A stretch of DNA of 46,828 bases from JAHFRG01 sp041495205. GTDB lineage: Bacteria; Pseudomonadota; Gammaproteobacteria; Burkholderiales; JAHFRG01. The stretch is taken from positions 1-46,828 of the forward strand of contig JBGQCF010000013.1 in NCBI GenBank assembly GCA_041495205.1. Direction: 5' to 3'. The notes beneath the pieces are model-generated. The model did not search any database and was not told the DNA's origin. It worked only from the letters and a program-made list of their open reading frames with translations. The stretch's first letter is position 1. Every line of letters starts with the position of its first letter. Of the stretch, positions 6,604 to 15,201 are shown piece after piece. The position numbers and the translations under genes are program-made.

Positions 6604-7350
6604 TTATCTGCCTCCCGTAACATCAATAAACGCACCGGTGGTGTATGACGCCTCATCCGAGAGCAGCCATAGTATCGCCTTGGCCACCTCGGCAGGCGTG
6701 CCGCCGCGCTTCATCGGCACTAATTCCTTGACGCGATCCACGCGGTTCGGTTCGCCGCCGCTGGCGTGAATATCCGTGTAAATAAAACCAGCGCGCACGG
6801 CGTTCACACGAATGCCTTCCTCAGCAACTTCCTTGGCCAGCCCTATGGTCATCGAATCAATGGCGCCTTTGGAGGCGGCGTAGTCCACGTATTCGCCTGG
6901 AGAACCCAGGCGCGATGCGAATGATGACACGTTGACAATGACTCCGCCTCTCCCGCCGTGCTTAGTGGACATGCGCCGCACAGCTTCGCGTGCGCACAAG
7001 AAACATCCGGTAATGTTCGTTGTAAAGACACGGTTCAGACGGGCAGCATTCATGTCCTCTAGCTTCATTTGCTGCTCCAAAATCCCGGCGTTGTTGACGA
7101 GCGCAGTGAGGGGGCCCAATTCCTTGTCTGCGGTTTCGAACAATCGGATCACATCGGATTCCGAAGCCACGTCGGCGGCCACGGCGATGGCTTGCCCTCC
7201 GGCGCGGTTGATTGCGCTGACAACGGCATCAGCGGCGACCCGGTTACGGAGATAGTTAACGCATACGGCGTAGCCGCGCTCCGCGGCAAGCTTCGCGGTA
7301 GCAGCGCCTATGCCGCGGCTGCCGCCGGTGATAATTATTACTTTATTCAT
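6604..7350 (-). CDS. Short-chain dehydrogenase/reductase (SDR)
   Basis: A classical SDR of 248 residues: the NAD(P)-binding TGGSRGIG at 8-15, NNAG near 87-90, the catalytic Ser in NVSSFASR, and the catalytic YAASK. It probably reduces or oxidises a carbonyl/alcohol substrate, but the substrate cannot be read from sequence. FabG-like 3-oxoacyl-ACP reductases and sugar or glucose dehydrogenases share this form. VNYLRN after strand 2 suggests NADP preference. It lies on the minus strand between repeat copy C and the cold-shock gene and is probably part of the inserted accessory segment. Confidence 0.85.
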   Translation of the reverse strand: MNKVIIITGGSRGIGAATAKLAAERGYAVCVNYLRNRVAADAVVSAINRAGGQAIAVAADVASESDVIRLFETADKELGPLTALVNNAGILEQQMKLEDMNAARLNRVFTTNITGCFLCAREAVRRMSTKHGGRGGVIVNVSSFASRLGSPGEYVDYAASKGAIDSMTIGLAKEVAEEGIRVNAVRAGFIYTDIHASGGEPNRVDRVKELVPMKRGGTPAEVAKAILWLLSDEASYTTGAFIDVTGGR

Positions 7351-7367
7351 GGCTCAAAATACTTGAT

Positions 7368-7594
7368 GCCGGTGGCAGACCGGCGGCTGGTAACTTTCTT
7401 TTGCGTCGCCAAAAGAAAGTCACCAAAGAAAAGGCGACCCCGGTTCGCCGACATCCCCTGCGTTCCTCAGCCAAACCGGGCGCTGCGCAACTCGCGCTAT
7501 GCGCTCAGACAGTGCTCGCTTCACTTCCCCCGCTTTGGCTTCGTCGCTTGGCGGCTCACAGGGGATACCAAAACCCGAACCGCCGAAAATTATT
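7368..7594 (+). repeat. Dispersed structured repeat, copy C
   Basis: Third copy, 227 bp, same orientation as A and B, filling the gap between the SDR and recN. The internal stem is ACTTTCTTTTG / CAAAAGAAAGT with loop CGTCGC. Together with A and B it brackets the fur-recN insertion. The remaining bases of the 280-bp gap hold nothing recognisable. Confidence 0.85.
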
Positions 7595-7630
7595 TCGATT
7601 CGGCCGCGACTGTTTCATCGGCATAACAAG

Positions 7631-9310
7631 CTACAACTTGCTGGAAGTGCCGGCGATGCCTCTTAGCATCTCCGCCGCGTGCTTGCGCGTGGTTTCGGTG
7701 ATCTTGACGCCGCCCAGCATGCGGGCGATCTCCTCGATGCGCGCTTTTTCATTCATCACTTCAATGCGGCTCAAGATCGAGCCGTTGACCGAGGATTTGC
7801 TCACTTGCCACTGCTGATCGCCCGCCGCCGCGACTTGCGGCAAGTGCGTGATGCACAACACCTGGCGCTCCTTGCCAAGCTTTTTGAGCAGGCGCCCGAC
7901 GATTTCGGCGACGCGCCCGCCGATGCCCGCATCCACTTCGTCGAAAATCATGGTGGGCACCGCGCCGACTTTGCTGGTGACGACTTGAATTCCCAGGCTG
8001 ATGCGCGACAATTCGCCGCCTGAGGCGACTTTCGCAAGCGGCCGCAACGGCAATTCTTTATGAGCGCTTACCAGAAATCCCACCTGCTCCAAGCCATAAG
8101 CCGAACCTTCTTCAAGCGCATTCAATTCCACCGAGAATTCACCGCCGCTCATGGCGAGGTTCTGCATCGTTTCGGTGACTTCCTGCGACAGCGATTTTGC
8201 AGCCTTCTTGCGTAATGCGCTTAATTTTTTTGCTTGGGCTTCATACGCGCTGCGCGCGGATTGTTCCAGTTCTTTCAATTCCTCCACTCCGCGAACACCG
8301 CCCATTTCCCGCAAGCGCGCCTCGAACTTTTGCAGCAAATCTGGAATCTCCTCGGGCTTCACGCGATGCTTGCGCGCAGTGGAATGAATCGCATCCATGC
8401 GCCGCTCCGCTTGCTGCAAACGTTCAGGATCGAGATCGAGCTTCTCCTGGTAATGCCGTATCGTGTACACCGCTTCCTGAAGCTGGATTTGCGCTGGTTC
8501 CAGAATATCCAGAATTTCCTTCAAACCGGGGTCGTGTTCGATCAAGTTCCGGAAGCGGGAAATCAACGAATTGAGCTGTGCGATCAGCGCAGCATCGTTT
8601 TCCGAAAGTGCATCAAGCGCCATTCCCGCAGCCTCGAGCAGAGTTGCGGCATGGGCAAGACGCGAATGATCCGCCTGAAGCGTTTGCCACTCATCTGGAG
8701 AGAAATTCAAGGTCTTGAGCTCGCGCGCCTGCCATTCCAGCTGCTCGCGCTCTGCGGCGAAGGCGGCGGCGTTGGTTTCCCATTCTTGACGACGCTTGCG
8801 CAAGCTTTGCCATTGTCGGTAATGCTCAGCGACTTGCGCGGCCAGTTCACCTAATCTGCCGTAGGCATCCACTAGTTCGCGCTGCGATTCGGTCTTGAGC
8901 AGCGTCTGGTGTGCGTGCTGGCCGTGGATTTCGACCAGCTTCTCCCCCGCTTCGCGCAGCTGCTGCACGGTCGCCGTGTGGCCGTTGATGAATCCGCGCG
9001 AGCGGCCGTTGACTTCAATCACGCGGCGCATCAAACAAACTCCGGGATCGCCCTCCAGATCATTTTCGCGCAGCCAGGCGGAAAGCGGGGCCAGTTTGCC
9101 GATATCGAACTCGGCGGCGATCTCGGCGCGCTCGGCGCCATTACGCACCACCACGCCGTCGGCGCGTTCTCCCAGGGTAAGCGCCAGCGCATCAATCAGT
9201 ATAGATTTCCCCGCGCCGGTTTCCCCCGTCAGCACGGTAAAGCCCGGCTTGAATTCGAGCTCCATCGTGTCGACGATGACAAAATCGCGGATGCTCAGAG
9301 CCTGTAACAT
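7631..9310 (-). CDS. recN: DNA repair protein RecN
   Basis: RecN is an SMC-like ATPase that acts in double-strand-break repair by recombination. The 559-residue length is normal. The Walker A loop GETGAGKS is near residues 29-36. A long coiled-coil region with many Gln/Glu/Arg fills the middle (about 150-370). The C-terminal ATPase lobe has VASGGELSRISL (signature) and Walker B MIFDEVDAGIGG. Its ATG lies two bases after the nadK stop codon, so nadK-recN form one transcript, as in many relatives. No LexA box was identified upstream because the promoter must lie before nadK. Confidence 0.97.
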   Translation of the reverse strand: MLQALSIRDFVIVDTMELEFKPGFTVLTGETGAGKSILIDALALTLGERADGVVVRNGAERAEIAAEFDIGKLAPLSAWLRENDLEGDPGVCLMRRVIEVNGRSRGFINGHTATVQQLREAGEKLVEIHGQHAHQTLLKTESQRELVDAYGRLGELAAQVAEHYRQWQSLRKRRQEWETNAAAFAAEREQLEWQARELKTLNFSPDEWQTLQADHSRLAHAATLLEAAGMALDALSENDAALIAQLNSLISRFRNLIEHDPGLKEILDILEPAQIQLQEAVYTIRHYQEKLDLDPERLQQAERRMDAIHSTARKHRVKPEEIPDLLQKFEARLREMGGVRGVEELKELEQSARSAYEAQAKKLSALRKKAAKSLSQEVTETMQNLAMSGGEFSVELNALEEGSAYGLEQVGFLVSAHKELPLRPLAKVASGGELSRISLGIQVVTSKVGAVPTMIFDEVDAGIGGRVAEIVGRLLKKLGKERQVLCITHLPQVAAAGDQQWQVSKSSVNGSILSRIEVMNEKARIEEIARMLGGVKITETTRKHAAEMLRGIAGTSSKL

Positions 9311-9312
9311 GG

Positions 9313-10185
9313 CTATGAAGTTTTGCTCCAGTGCAGCTTTTCACGCAGCATGTGGTAGTAGTTGTGCCCCACCGGGTGCAGCAGGCGGATGGTGTCGGGA
9401 GCGCGGCGCACCTGGATTTTGTCGCCATCGCGCAAATCAAAATGGGAATGGCTGTCGAAGTGCGCACGTGCGTCGCCCGAATCGTGCATCAGGATTTCCA
9501 CGGTGGAATCGCCGCTCACTATGATCGGCCGGTTGCTCAAGGTATGAGGAGAAACCGGCACCAGGGCGATCAGGCTCAGCGAAGGATGCACAATAGGCCC
9601 GCCGGATGACAACGCGTAAGCGGTCGATCCGGTGGGGGTGGCGACAATCAGGCCGTCGGAACGCAAGGTGTAGACGTACTGCTGATTGATATGGACGTCG
9701 AATTCAATCAGGCTGCCCTTCGCGCCCTTGCTTATCACCACGTCATTGAATGCCAGCACTTTCAGCACGCTCTGGTTGTTGCTGAAGATTTCCGCTGAAA
9801 GCAGCATGCGCTCTTCAGTGACATACTTGCCATCGAGAATCGCTCCGATGGTCTCCAGCATGGTGTCTACAGAAATGTCAGTAAGAAACCCAAGCCGTCC
9901 CTGGTTGACGCCCACCAGGGCCACGTTATGGGGGGCAAAGGTGCGTGCGATATTGAGCATGGTGCCATCGCCGCCGATTACAATGGCGAGATTGGCGCGC
10001 TTGCCTATTTCCTCGAGCGCCAATACCGGATAGGTGTTGTTTTCGAGATGCACCGCAGTCAGCCTGTCCACCAGCACCGTGATACCGCGGTCCGACAGGA
10101 AGCGTGCCAGGCGCTGCAAATGCCCGGCGATTTCGGGGCTTTTGTATTTGCCAATGAGGGCAACGGTTTTAAAAGTATTGTTCAT
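9313..10185 (-). CDS. nadK: NAD kinase
   Basis: NadK phosphorylates NAD to NADP using ATP or polyphosphate. The 290-residue product begins MNNTFKTVALIGKYKSPE, the usual betaproteobacterial opening. The catalytic GGDGTML motif is near residues 71-77, followed by NQGRLGFLTD and the NAD-site TPTGSTAYALSSGGP. In-frame ATGs at 10194 and 10215 would add 3 or 10 residues; none has a clear SD, and 10185 is preferred by family similarity. It is divergent from hrcA and followed closely by recN. Confidence 0.95.
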   Translation of the reverse strand: MNNTFKTVALIGKYKSPEIAGHLQRLARFLSDRGITVLVDRLTAVHLENNTYPVLALEEIGKRANLAIVIGGDGTMLNIARTFAPHNVALVGVNQGRLGFLTDISVDTMLETIGAILDGKYVTEERMLLSAEIFSNNQSVLKVLAFNDVVISKGAKGSLIEFDVHINQQYVYTLRSDGLIVATPTGSTAYALSSGGPIVHPSLSLIALVPVSPHTLSNRPIIVSGDSTVEILMHDSGDARAHFDSHSHFDLRDGDKIQVRRAPDTIRLLHPVGHNYYHMLREKLHWSKTS

Positions 10186-10212
10186 GCCGGGCATTAAATC
10201 ATATTTTGCAGC

Positions 10213-10335
10213 CATCAGCCATCAGCCCTCGGAGATCAGCAGAACCTAATGCGCAGCCGCGCCAGATTCAAGCTGAAAGCTGATTGCTGATAGCCGAATG
10301 CTAATTTCTGACCGCTGATTGCTAACTACTGAAAG
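10213..10335 (+). repeat. Degenerate CTGAT/ATCAG intergenic repeat
   Basis: The nadK-hrcA gap holds ATCAGCCATCAGCC on the left (about 10215-10230). On the right (10271-10335) are many variants of AGCTGA and GCTGATTGCTGAT. The two sides are inversely complementary in part and could form a large imperfect hairpin. It may be an old minisatellite or a remnant mobile repeat. It also contains the likely hrcA promoter. Confidence 0.45.
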
Positions 10336-10345
10336 CTGCTACAAT
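10319..10345 (+). promoter_or_regulatory. Possible hrcA promoter
   Basis: TACAAT (10340-10345) is a good -10 element; TTGCTA (10319-10324) is an acceptable -35 but only 15 bases away. Initiation about seven bases after the -10 would fall at or near the A of the hrcA ATG (10352). No CIRCE element (TTAGCACTC-N9-GAGTGCTAA) is present. Confidence 0.35.
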
Positions 10346-10351
10346 AAATTT

Positions 10352-11371
10352 ATGCTCAGCGAACGCGCCCAGGTACTGCTAAAAACCCTGGTGGAACGCT
10401 ATATCAGCGACGGCCAGCCGGTCGGCTCGCGCGCGCTTTCGAAATATTCCGGTTTGGATTTAAGCCCGGCCAGCATCCGCAATATCATGGCCGACCTGGA
10501 AGAGATGGGTTTCATCGCCAGCCCGCATACATCGGCCGGACGAGTGCCTACACCGCTCGGCTACCGTTTTTTCGTGGACACCCTGCTCACCATCAAACCG
10601 CTCGACACGGTACAAATTAACCGGCTGGAAGGCCAGTTACAGACCGAAAATACGCAGAAATTGGTGCTTTCCGCCTCGCATTTACTCTCGGATCTCACGC
10701 ACTTTGCCGGAGTAGTAGTGAACCCCAAACGCCGCAGTGCCACGTTCCGGCACATTGAATTCCTGAGCCTCGCAGACAAGCGTATTCTGCTCATCATCGT
10801 CACCCCGGAAGGCGACGTGCAAAACCGCATCATCCTTACAGAAAAAAACTTTTCCCCCGCGGAGCTTACTCAGGCCGCCAACTTTCTCAACCAGAATTAT
10901 GCGGGCAGCACCTTCGAAGAAATACGCAAACATGTCCGGGAAGAACTCCGGCAGTTGCACAGCGACATGAGCGCCCTGATGACCGCCGCGCTGGAAGCGG
11001 GCAGCCAGGCGGTCTCGGAGTCGGCGGGCGACTACGTGATTTCCGGGGAACACAACCTGCTGCACGTGCAAGACCTGTCTTCCAACATGGCACACTTGCG
11101 GAAGCTGTTTGATCTGTTCGAACAGAAGACCGCCCTGCTGCAACTCCTTGACATCAGCAGCCGCGCTCACGGCGTGCAGATTTTCATCGGCGGCGAGTCG
11201 GGCCTGGTGCCGCTCGACGAATGCAGCGTGGTCACAGCGCCCTACGAAGTGGACGGGCAAGTCGTGGGTACCGTCGGCGTGATTGGCCCGACGCGCATGG
11301 CTTACGAGCAAGTGATCCCCATCGTGGACATCACCGCGAAACTCCTCTCCAGCGCACTGTCGCAACATTAA
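10352..11371 (+). CDS. hrcA: Heat-inducible transcription repressor HrcA
   Basis: HrcA represses chaperone genes by binding CIRCE operators and is itself helped by GroEL. The 339-residue protein shows the N-terminal winged helix with YISDGQPVGSRALSKYSG and the hallmark LSPASIRNIMADLEEMGFI...HTSAGRVPT (about 34-65). The GAF-like ligand region follows, then the C-terminal VGVIGPTRMAY. ATG 10352 is chosen by family start; there is no SD before it, and the only -10 lies seven bases upstream, so a leaderless mRNA is possible. hemH starts three bases after its stop codon. Confidence 0.95.
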   Translation: MLSERAQVLLKTLVERYISDGQPVGSRALSKYSGLDLSPASIRNIMADLEEMGFIASPHTSAGRVPTPLGYRFFVDTLLTIKPLDTVQINRLEGQLQTENTQKLVLSASHLLSDLTHFAGVVVNPKRRSATFRHIEFLSLADKRILLIIVTPEGDVQNRIILTEKNFSPAELTQAANFLNQNYAGSTFEEIRKHVREELRQLHSDMSALMTAALEAGSQAVSESAGDYVISGEHNLLHVQDLSSNMAHLRKLFDLFEQKTALLQLLDISSRAHGVQIFIGGESGLVPLDECSVVTAPYEVDGQVVGTVGVIGPTRMAYEQVIPIVDITAKLLSSALSQH

Positions 11372-11374
11372 ATA

Positions 11375-12475
11375 ATGTCATCTTACAGGGCCGAACCTTC
11401 CTACCAGCACGGAGCGCCTGCACAAACCGGCATCCTGCTCGTCAATCTCGGCACCCCGGATGCACCGACCGCGCGCGCATTGCGGTCCTACCTCAAGCAA
11501 TTCCTGTCCGACCCCCGCGTGGTGGAAATTCCACGACCGATTTGGTGGCTGATTTTGCACGGCATCATTCTCAACACGCGCCCAAAAAAATCGGCGGAAA
11601 GATACGCCAAAATCTGGATGAGCGAAGGCTCGCCGCTCAAAGTGCACACCGAACGCCAGGCGAATTTTCTGCGCGGCTATCTTGGGGAGAGAATCAAATC
11701 GCCGCTTAGCATCGAATACGCCATGCGCTACGGCAAGCCTTCGATTGGCTCAGCGCTCGCAAGGCTCAAGCAATGCGAGCGCGTCCTGGTGCTGCCGCTC
11801 TACCCGCAGTATGCAGCCAGCACCACCGGCAGCGCTTTTGACGCCGTGCTAAAGGAATTGCAATGCATGCGTAACGCGCCGGCGCTGCGCACAGTCAAGC
11901 ATTATCACGACCACCCGGGCTATATCGCAGCGCTTGCGCACAGCGTCAACGATTACTGGATGAAAAACGGCCGCCCCGATAAACTCCTCATCAGTTTTCA
12001 CGGCGTACCGCGCTACACGCTGGACAAAGGCGATCCCTACCATTGCGAATGCCAGAAAACCGCAAGGCTCCTGGCTGAAGCGCTGGGCTGGGATGAACCG
12101 CGTTATCAAGTCTGCTTCCAATCGCGTTTTGGGCGCGCGGAGTGGCTGAAACCTTACACCCTGGAAGTGCTGCAAAAGCTTGGTAAACAGCACGCCGAGC
12201 GGGTGGATGTGGTCTGCCCGGGTTTTGTCAGCGATTGCCTGGAAACGCTTGAAGAAATCGCCATCGAAGGCAAGATCGCTTTCTTAAACAGCGGCGGCAA
12301 GGAATTTCATTACATCCCCTGCCTTAACGAGCGCGCCGACTGGATACACGCGCTGTGCGAAATCGCGCTTGAAAACCTGCATGGCTGGGTCTCGGTCAGG
12401 TACGATGCGCAAGCCGCTCAAATAGCCGGCCGCATGGCCCGCGAGCGGGCACTTGCTATGGGCGCCAAAGCCTGA
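11375..12475 (+). CDS. hemH: Ferrochelatase
   Basis: HemH inserts Fe(II) into protoporphyrin IX, the last step of heme synthesis, on the inner face of the membrane. The 366-residue length suits betaproteobacterial forms. Visible motifs are the opening GILLVNLGTPDAP, the catalytic-His segment LLISFHGVPRYTLDKGDPY, and the signature CPGFVSDCLETLEEIA near the C-terminus. It follows hrcA by three bases, a linkage common in Betaproteobacteria, so the two probably share a transcript. Confidence 0.97.
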   Translation: MSSYRAEPSYQHGAPAQTGILLVNLGTPDAPTARALRSYLKQFLSDPRVVEIPRPIWWLILHGIILNTRPKKSAERYAKIWMSEGSPLKVHTERQANFLRGYLGERIKSPLSIEYAMRYGKPSIGSALARLKQCERVLVLPLYPQYAASTTGSAFDAVLKELQCMRNAPALRTVKHYHDHPGYIAALAHSVNDYWMKNGRPDKLLISFHGVPRYTLDKGDPYHCECQKTARLLAEALGWDEPRYQVCFQSRFGRAEWLKPYTLEVLQKLGKQHAERVDVVCPGFVSDCLETLEEIAIEGKIAFLNSGGKEFHYIPCLNERADWIHALCEIALENLHGWVSVRYDAQAAQIAGRMARERALAMGAKA

Positions 12476-12509
12476 AACGGTTTTATTAACTCCACCTCTT
12501 TGTTTCCCC

Positions 12510-12537
12510 CTTGAAATGGCCAAAAGCGGCCCCATTT
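12510..12537 (+). promoter_or_regulatory. Sigma-32 heat-shock promoter of grpE-dnaK
   Basis: CTTGAAA (12510-12516), 13 bases, then CCCCATTT (12530-12537). This is essentially the RpoH consensus (CTTGAAA, N13-14, CCCCATNT). Initiation should fall near 12544, about 20 bases before the grpE ATG, with AGGAGGA just upstream of the start codon. It makes grpE and probably dnaK and dnaJ part of the RpoH regulon. Confidence 0.9.
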
Positions 12538-12562
12538 AATTTGTGTTTAACAGGAGGAAATA

Positions 12563-13120
12563 ATGCAAGATTCGCAGCAAAATCCGGCACCTGAGCTCAC
12601 CCAGGCAAAGCCGGCTGCCGCTGAGCAACCTGCCGCAGCGCCGCGCCCCGAAACCGCGTTCAGCCTGGAAGAACTGCTCAAGAAAGCCGAACTCGCCGCG
12701 GAAGAGCACCACGATGCGTGGCTGCGGGCCCGCGCTGAAGCGGACAATATCCGCAAGCGCGCCCAGGTGGAAATCGCCAACGCGCACAAATACGCCATTG
12801 AAAATTTCTCGAGCGCGGTACTGGCTGTGAAAGACAGCATGGAAGCGGCACTGGCGAGTGAAAATACCACCTCGGAAAGCCTCAAAAGCGGCGTGGAATT
12901 GACGCTGAAGCTGCTTGCTTCGGTATTCGAAAAATTCAATATCCGCGAAATCAAAGCGCTGGGTGAAAAGTTCGACCCGCACCGGCACCAGGCAATCACC
13001 ACCGTGCAATCGGAGGGCGAACCGAACACCGTCATCAGCGTAATGCAAAAAGGTTATACGCTCAACGACCGGGTCATCAGGCCTGCGCTGGTGGTGGTCG
13101 GGAAGCCTAAACAAACTTGA
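12563..13120 (+). CDS. grpE: Nucleotide exchange factor GrpE
   Basis: GrpE releases ADP from DnaK. The 185-residue product has a disordered Gln/Ala/Pro-rich N-terminus (1-45), the long dimerising helix (about 47-110, with ARAEADNIRKRAQ), and the C-terminal beta domain with FDPHRHQAI and the signature VMQKGYTLNDRVIRPALVVVGK. The start is fixed by a strong AGGAGGA seven bases upstream. The sigma-32 promoter lies directly before it, and dnaK follows after 62 bases on the same strand. Confidence 0.97.
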   Translation: MQDSQQNPAPELTQAKPAAAEQPAAAPRPETAFSLEELLKKAELAAEEHHDAWLRARAEADNIRKRAQVEIANAHKYAIENFSSAVLAVKDSMEAALASENTTSESLKSGVELTLKLLASVFEKFNIREIKALGEKFDPHRHQAITTVQSEGEPNTVISVMQKGYTLNDRVIRPALVVVGKPKQT

Positions 13121-13182
13121 ATTCCCTGCATAGCACCCTGATATAGCAGACAACATTAACCATTTACCGTTAAGGAATCATC

Positions 13183-15108
13183 ATGGCAAAGATCATCGGA
13201 ATTGACCTGGGAACCACCAATTCGTGCGTCGCCGTCATGGAAGGCGGCAAGCCCAAGGTCATCGAAAATTCGGAAGGCACGCGCACCACGCCTTCCATCG
13301 TCGCCTACATGGATGACGGGGAAATCTTGTGCGGCGCGCCGGCCAAGCGCCAGGCGGTGACCAACCCGAAAAATACCCTGTCCGCGGTAAAGCGGTTGAT
13401 CGGCCGGCGTTTCAGCGAGAAAGAAGTGCAAAAAGACATTGGCCTGATGCCTTACAAAATCATCGAGAACAGCAACGGCGATGCCTGGATCGAAGTGCTG
13501 GGCAAGAAGATCTCTCCGCCCGAAGTGTCCGCCCAGGTATTGATGAAAATGAAAAAGACCGCCGAAGATTATCTCGGCGAGAAGGTAGAGGAAGCGGTCA
13601 TCACTACGCCAGCCTATTTCAACGATTCGCAGCGCCAGGCGACCAAGGATGCCGGGCGCATCGCCGGGCTGGAAGTCAAGCGCATCATCAACGAGCCGAC
13701 GGCGGCGGCGCTCGCTTTCGGTCTGGACAAAAAGGAAGGCGACCGCAAGATTGCGGTCTACGACTTGGGCGGCGGCACTTTCGATATTTCCATCATCGAA
13801 ATCGCCGTAGTCGAGGGCGAGCACCAGTTTGAGGTGCTGTCCACCAACGGCGACACCTTCCTCGGTGGCGAGGATTTCGACCAGCGGCTGATTGATTATC
13901 TGGCGGACGAATTCAAGAAAGAGCAAGGCATTGATCTGCGCAACGATGTGCTGGCTTTGCAACGCCTCAAGGAAGCGGCGGAAAAAGCCAAGATCGAGCT
14001 CTCCAGCACGCAGCAGACCGAAGTCAATCTGCCGTACATCACGGCGGATGCACGCGGCCCGAAGCACCTCAATATCAAAATCACCCGCGCCAAATTCGAG
14101 AGCCTGGTTGAAGAACTGATCGAGCGCACCGTGGAGCCGTGCAAGATCGCGATCAAGGATGCCGGCGTGAAACTCTCCGACATCGAAGACGTGATCCTCG
14201 TCGGCGGCCAGACGCGCACACCCAAGGTGCAGGAAAAAGTGAAAGAGATTTTCGGCAAGGAGCCGCGCAAGGACGTCAACCCGGATGAAGCGGTGGCGGT
14301 CGGCGCAGCAATCCAGGCCGGCGTGCTGCAGGGCGAAGTCAAAGACGTGCTGCTGCTTGATGTCACGCCGCTTTCTCTCGGCATCGAGACCCTGGGCGGA
14401 GTGATGACCAAGCTCATCCAGAAAAACACCACTATTCCGACCAAGGCGCAGCAGGTGTTCTCCACTGCCGATGACAATCAGACCGCGGTGACCATCCACG
14501 TGCTGCAGGGCGAGCGCAATATGGCCTCAGGCAACAAGAGCCTCGGTCAGTTTAATCTGTCCGACATTCCGCCCGCGCCGCGCGGGCTTCCGCAGATCGA
14601 AGTCACTTTCGACATAGACGCCAACGGCATTTTGCACGTTTCGGCCAAGGACAAGGCGACCGGCAAGGAAAACAAGATCACCATCAAGGCGAGTTCCGGC
14701 CTGAAGGAAGAAGAAATACAGCGCATGGTCAAGGACGCCGAAGCGCACGCAGAAGAAGACCGCGAGGCGCTGGAACTGGTGAATGCGCGCAACCAGTGCG
14801 ATGCCCTTATCCATTCAGTGAAAAAATCGCTGAAGGACTATGGCGAAAAACTCACGGCCGACGACAAGACCAAGATCGAGTCTGCGCTGAAAGATGCTGA
14901 AACCGCTCTCAAGAGCGACGACAAGGCCAAGATCGATGCCAAGAGCCAGGCATTGGCCGAGGCTTCTCACAAGCTGGCGGAACAAATCTACGCCCAGACT
15001 CAGGCGCAGCAGGCGCAAGCTGGCGCAGCCCCTGGCGACAACGGCAAAAAATCGGATGACAGCAACGTAGTAGATGCCGAATTCGAGGAAGTGAAAGACA
15101 AGAAGTAA
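13183..15108 (+). CDS. dnaK: Chaperone DnaK (Hsp70)
   Basis: DnaK is the ATP-driven Hsp70 that binds exposed hydrophobic peptides with DnaJ and GrpE. Length 641 residues is normal. It opens MAKIIGIDLGTTNSCVAVM with the phosphate-1 loop. The Hsp70 signatures VYDLGGGTFDISIIE and ILVGGQTRTPKVQ are present, followed by the linker DVLLLDVTPLSLGIETLGG, the substrate domain, the helical lid and the usual acidic end SNVVDAEFEEVKDKK. AAGGA lies eight bases before ATG. I see no sigma-32 site in the 62-bp grpE-dnaK gap, so read-through from grpE is the likely source. Confidence 0.99.
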   Translation: MAKIIGIDLGTTNSCVAVMEGGKPKVIENSEGTRTTPSIVAYMDDGEILCGAPAKRQAVTNPKNTLSAVKRLIGRRFSEKEVQKDIGLMPYKIIENSNGDAWIEVLGKKISPPEVSAQVLMKMKKTAEDYLGEKVEEAVITTPAYFNDSQRQATKDAGRIAGLEVKRIINEPTAAALAFGLDKKEGDRKIAVYDLGGGTFDISIIEIAVVEGEHQFEVLSTNGDTFLGGEDFDQRLIDYLADEFKKEQGIDLRNDVLALQRLKEAAEKAKIELSSTQQTEVNLPYITADARGPKHLNIKITRAKFESLVEELIERTVEPCKIAIKDAGVKLSDIEDVILVGGQTRTPKVQEKVKEIFGKEPRKDVNPDEAVAVGAAIQAGVLQGEVKDVLLLDVTPLSLGIETLGGVMTKLIQKNTTIPTKAQQVFSTADDNQTAVTIHVLQGERNMASGNKSLGQFNLSDIPPAPRGLPQIEVTFDIDANGILHVSAKDKATGKENKITIKASSGLKEEEIQRMVKDAEAHAEEDREALELVNARNQCDALIHSVKKSLKDYGEKLTADDKTKIESALKDAETALKSDDKAKIDAKSQALAEASHKLAEQIYAQTQAQQAQAGAAPGDNGKKSDDSNVVDAEFEEVKDKK

Positions 15109-15122
15109 AGACGCTAATCTCA

Positions 15123-15178
15123 GAGGCACAGAGATATAGAGGGAGCAAAATGTTTGCTCTGCCGATTCTCTGTGCCTC
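15123..15178 (+). other. Long nested hairpin between dnaK and dnaJ
   Basis: Outer arms of 12 bp (15123-15134 and 15167-15178, GAGGCACAGAGA / TCTCTGTGCCTC) pair perfectly. Inside them is a 7-bp stem GAGCAAA / TTTGCTC with loop ATG (15143-15159). No T-run follows, so it is not an intrinsic terminator. It ends 23 bases before the dnaJ ATG, where no SD is seen. It may control mRNA processing or dnaJ translation, or be an inserted repeat. Confidence 0.75.
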
Positions 15179-15201
15179 CGTGTCTTTGTAGTGATATTTT
15201 T

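Noticed and set aside
13156..14499. A 447-codon minus-strand open frame opposite dnaK
   Set aside because: It mirrors the dnaK codon pattern, has His/Arg/Asp-rich composition, no ribosome site and no family match. Long antisense frames over dnaK are a known artefact of its codon bias.
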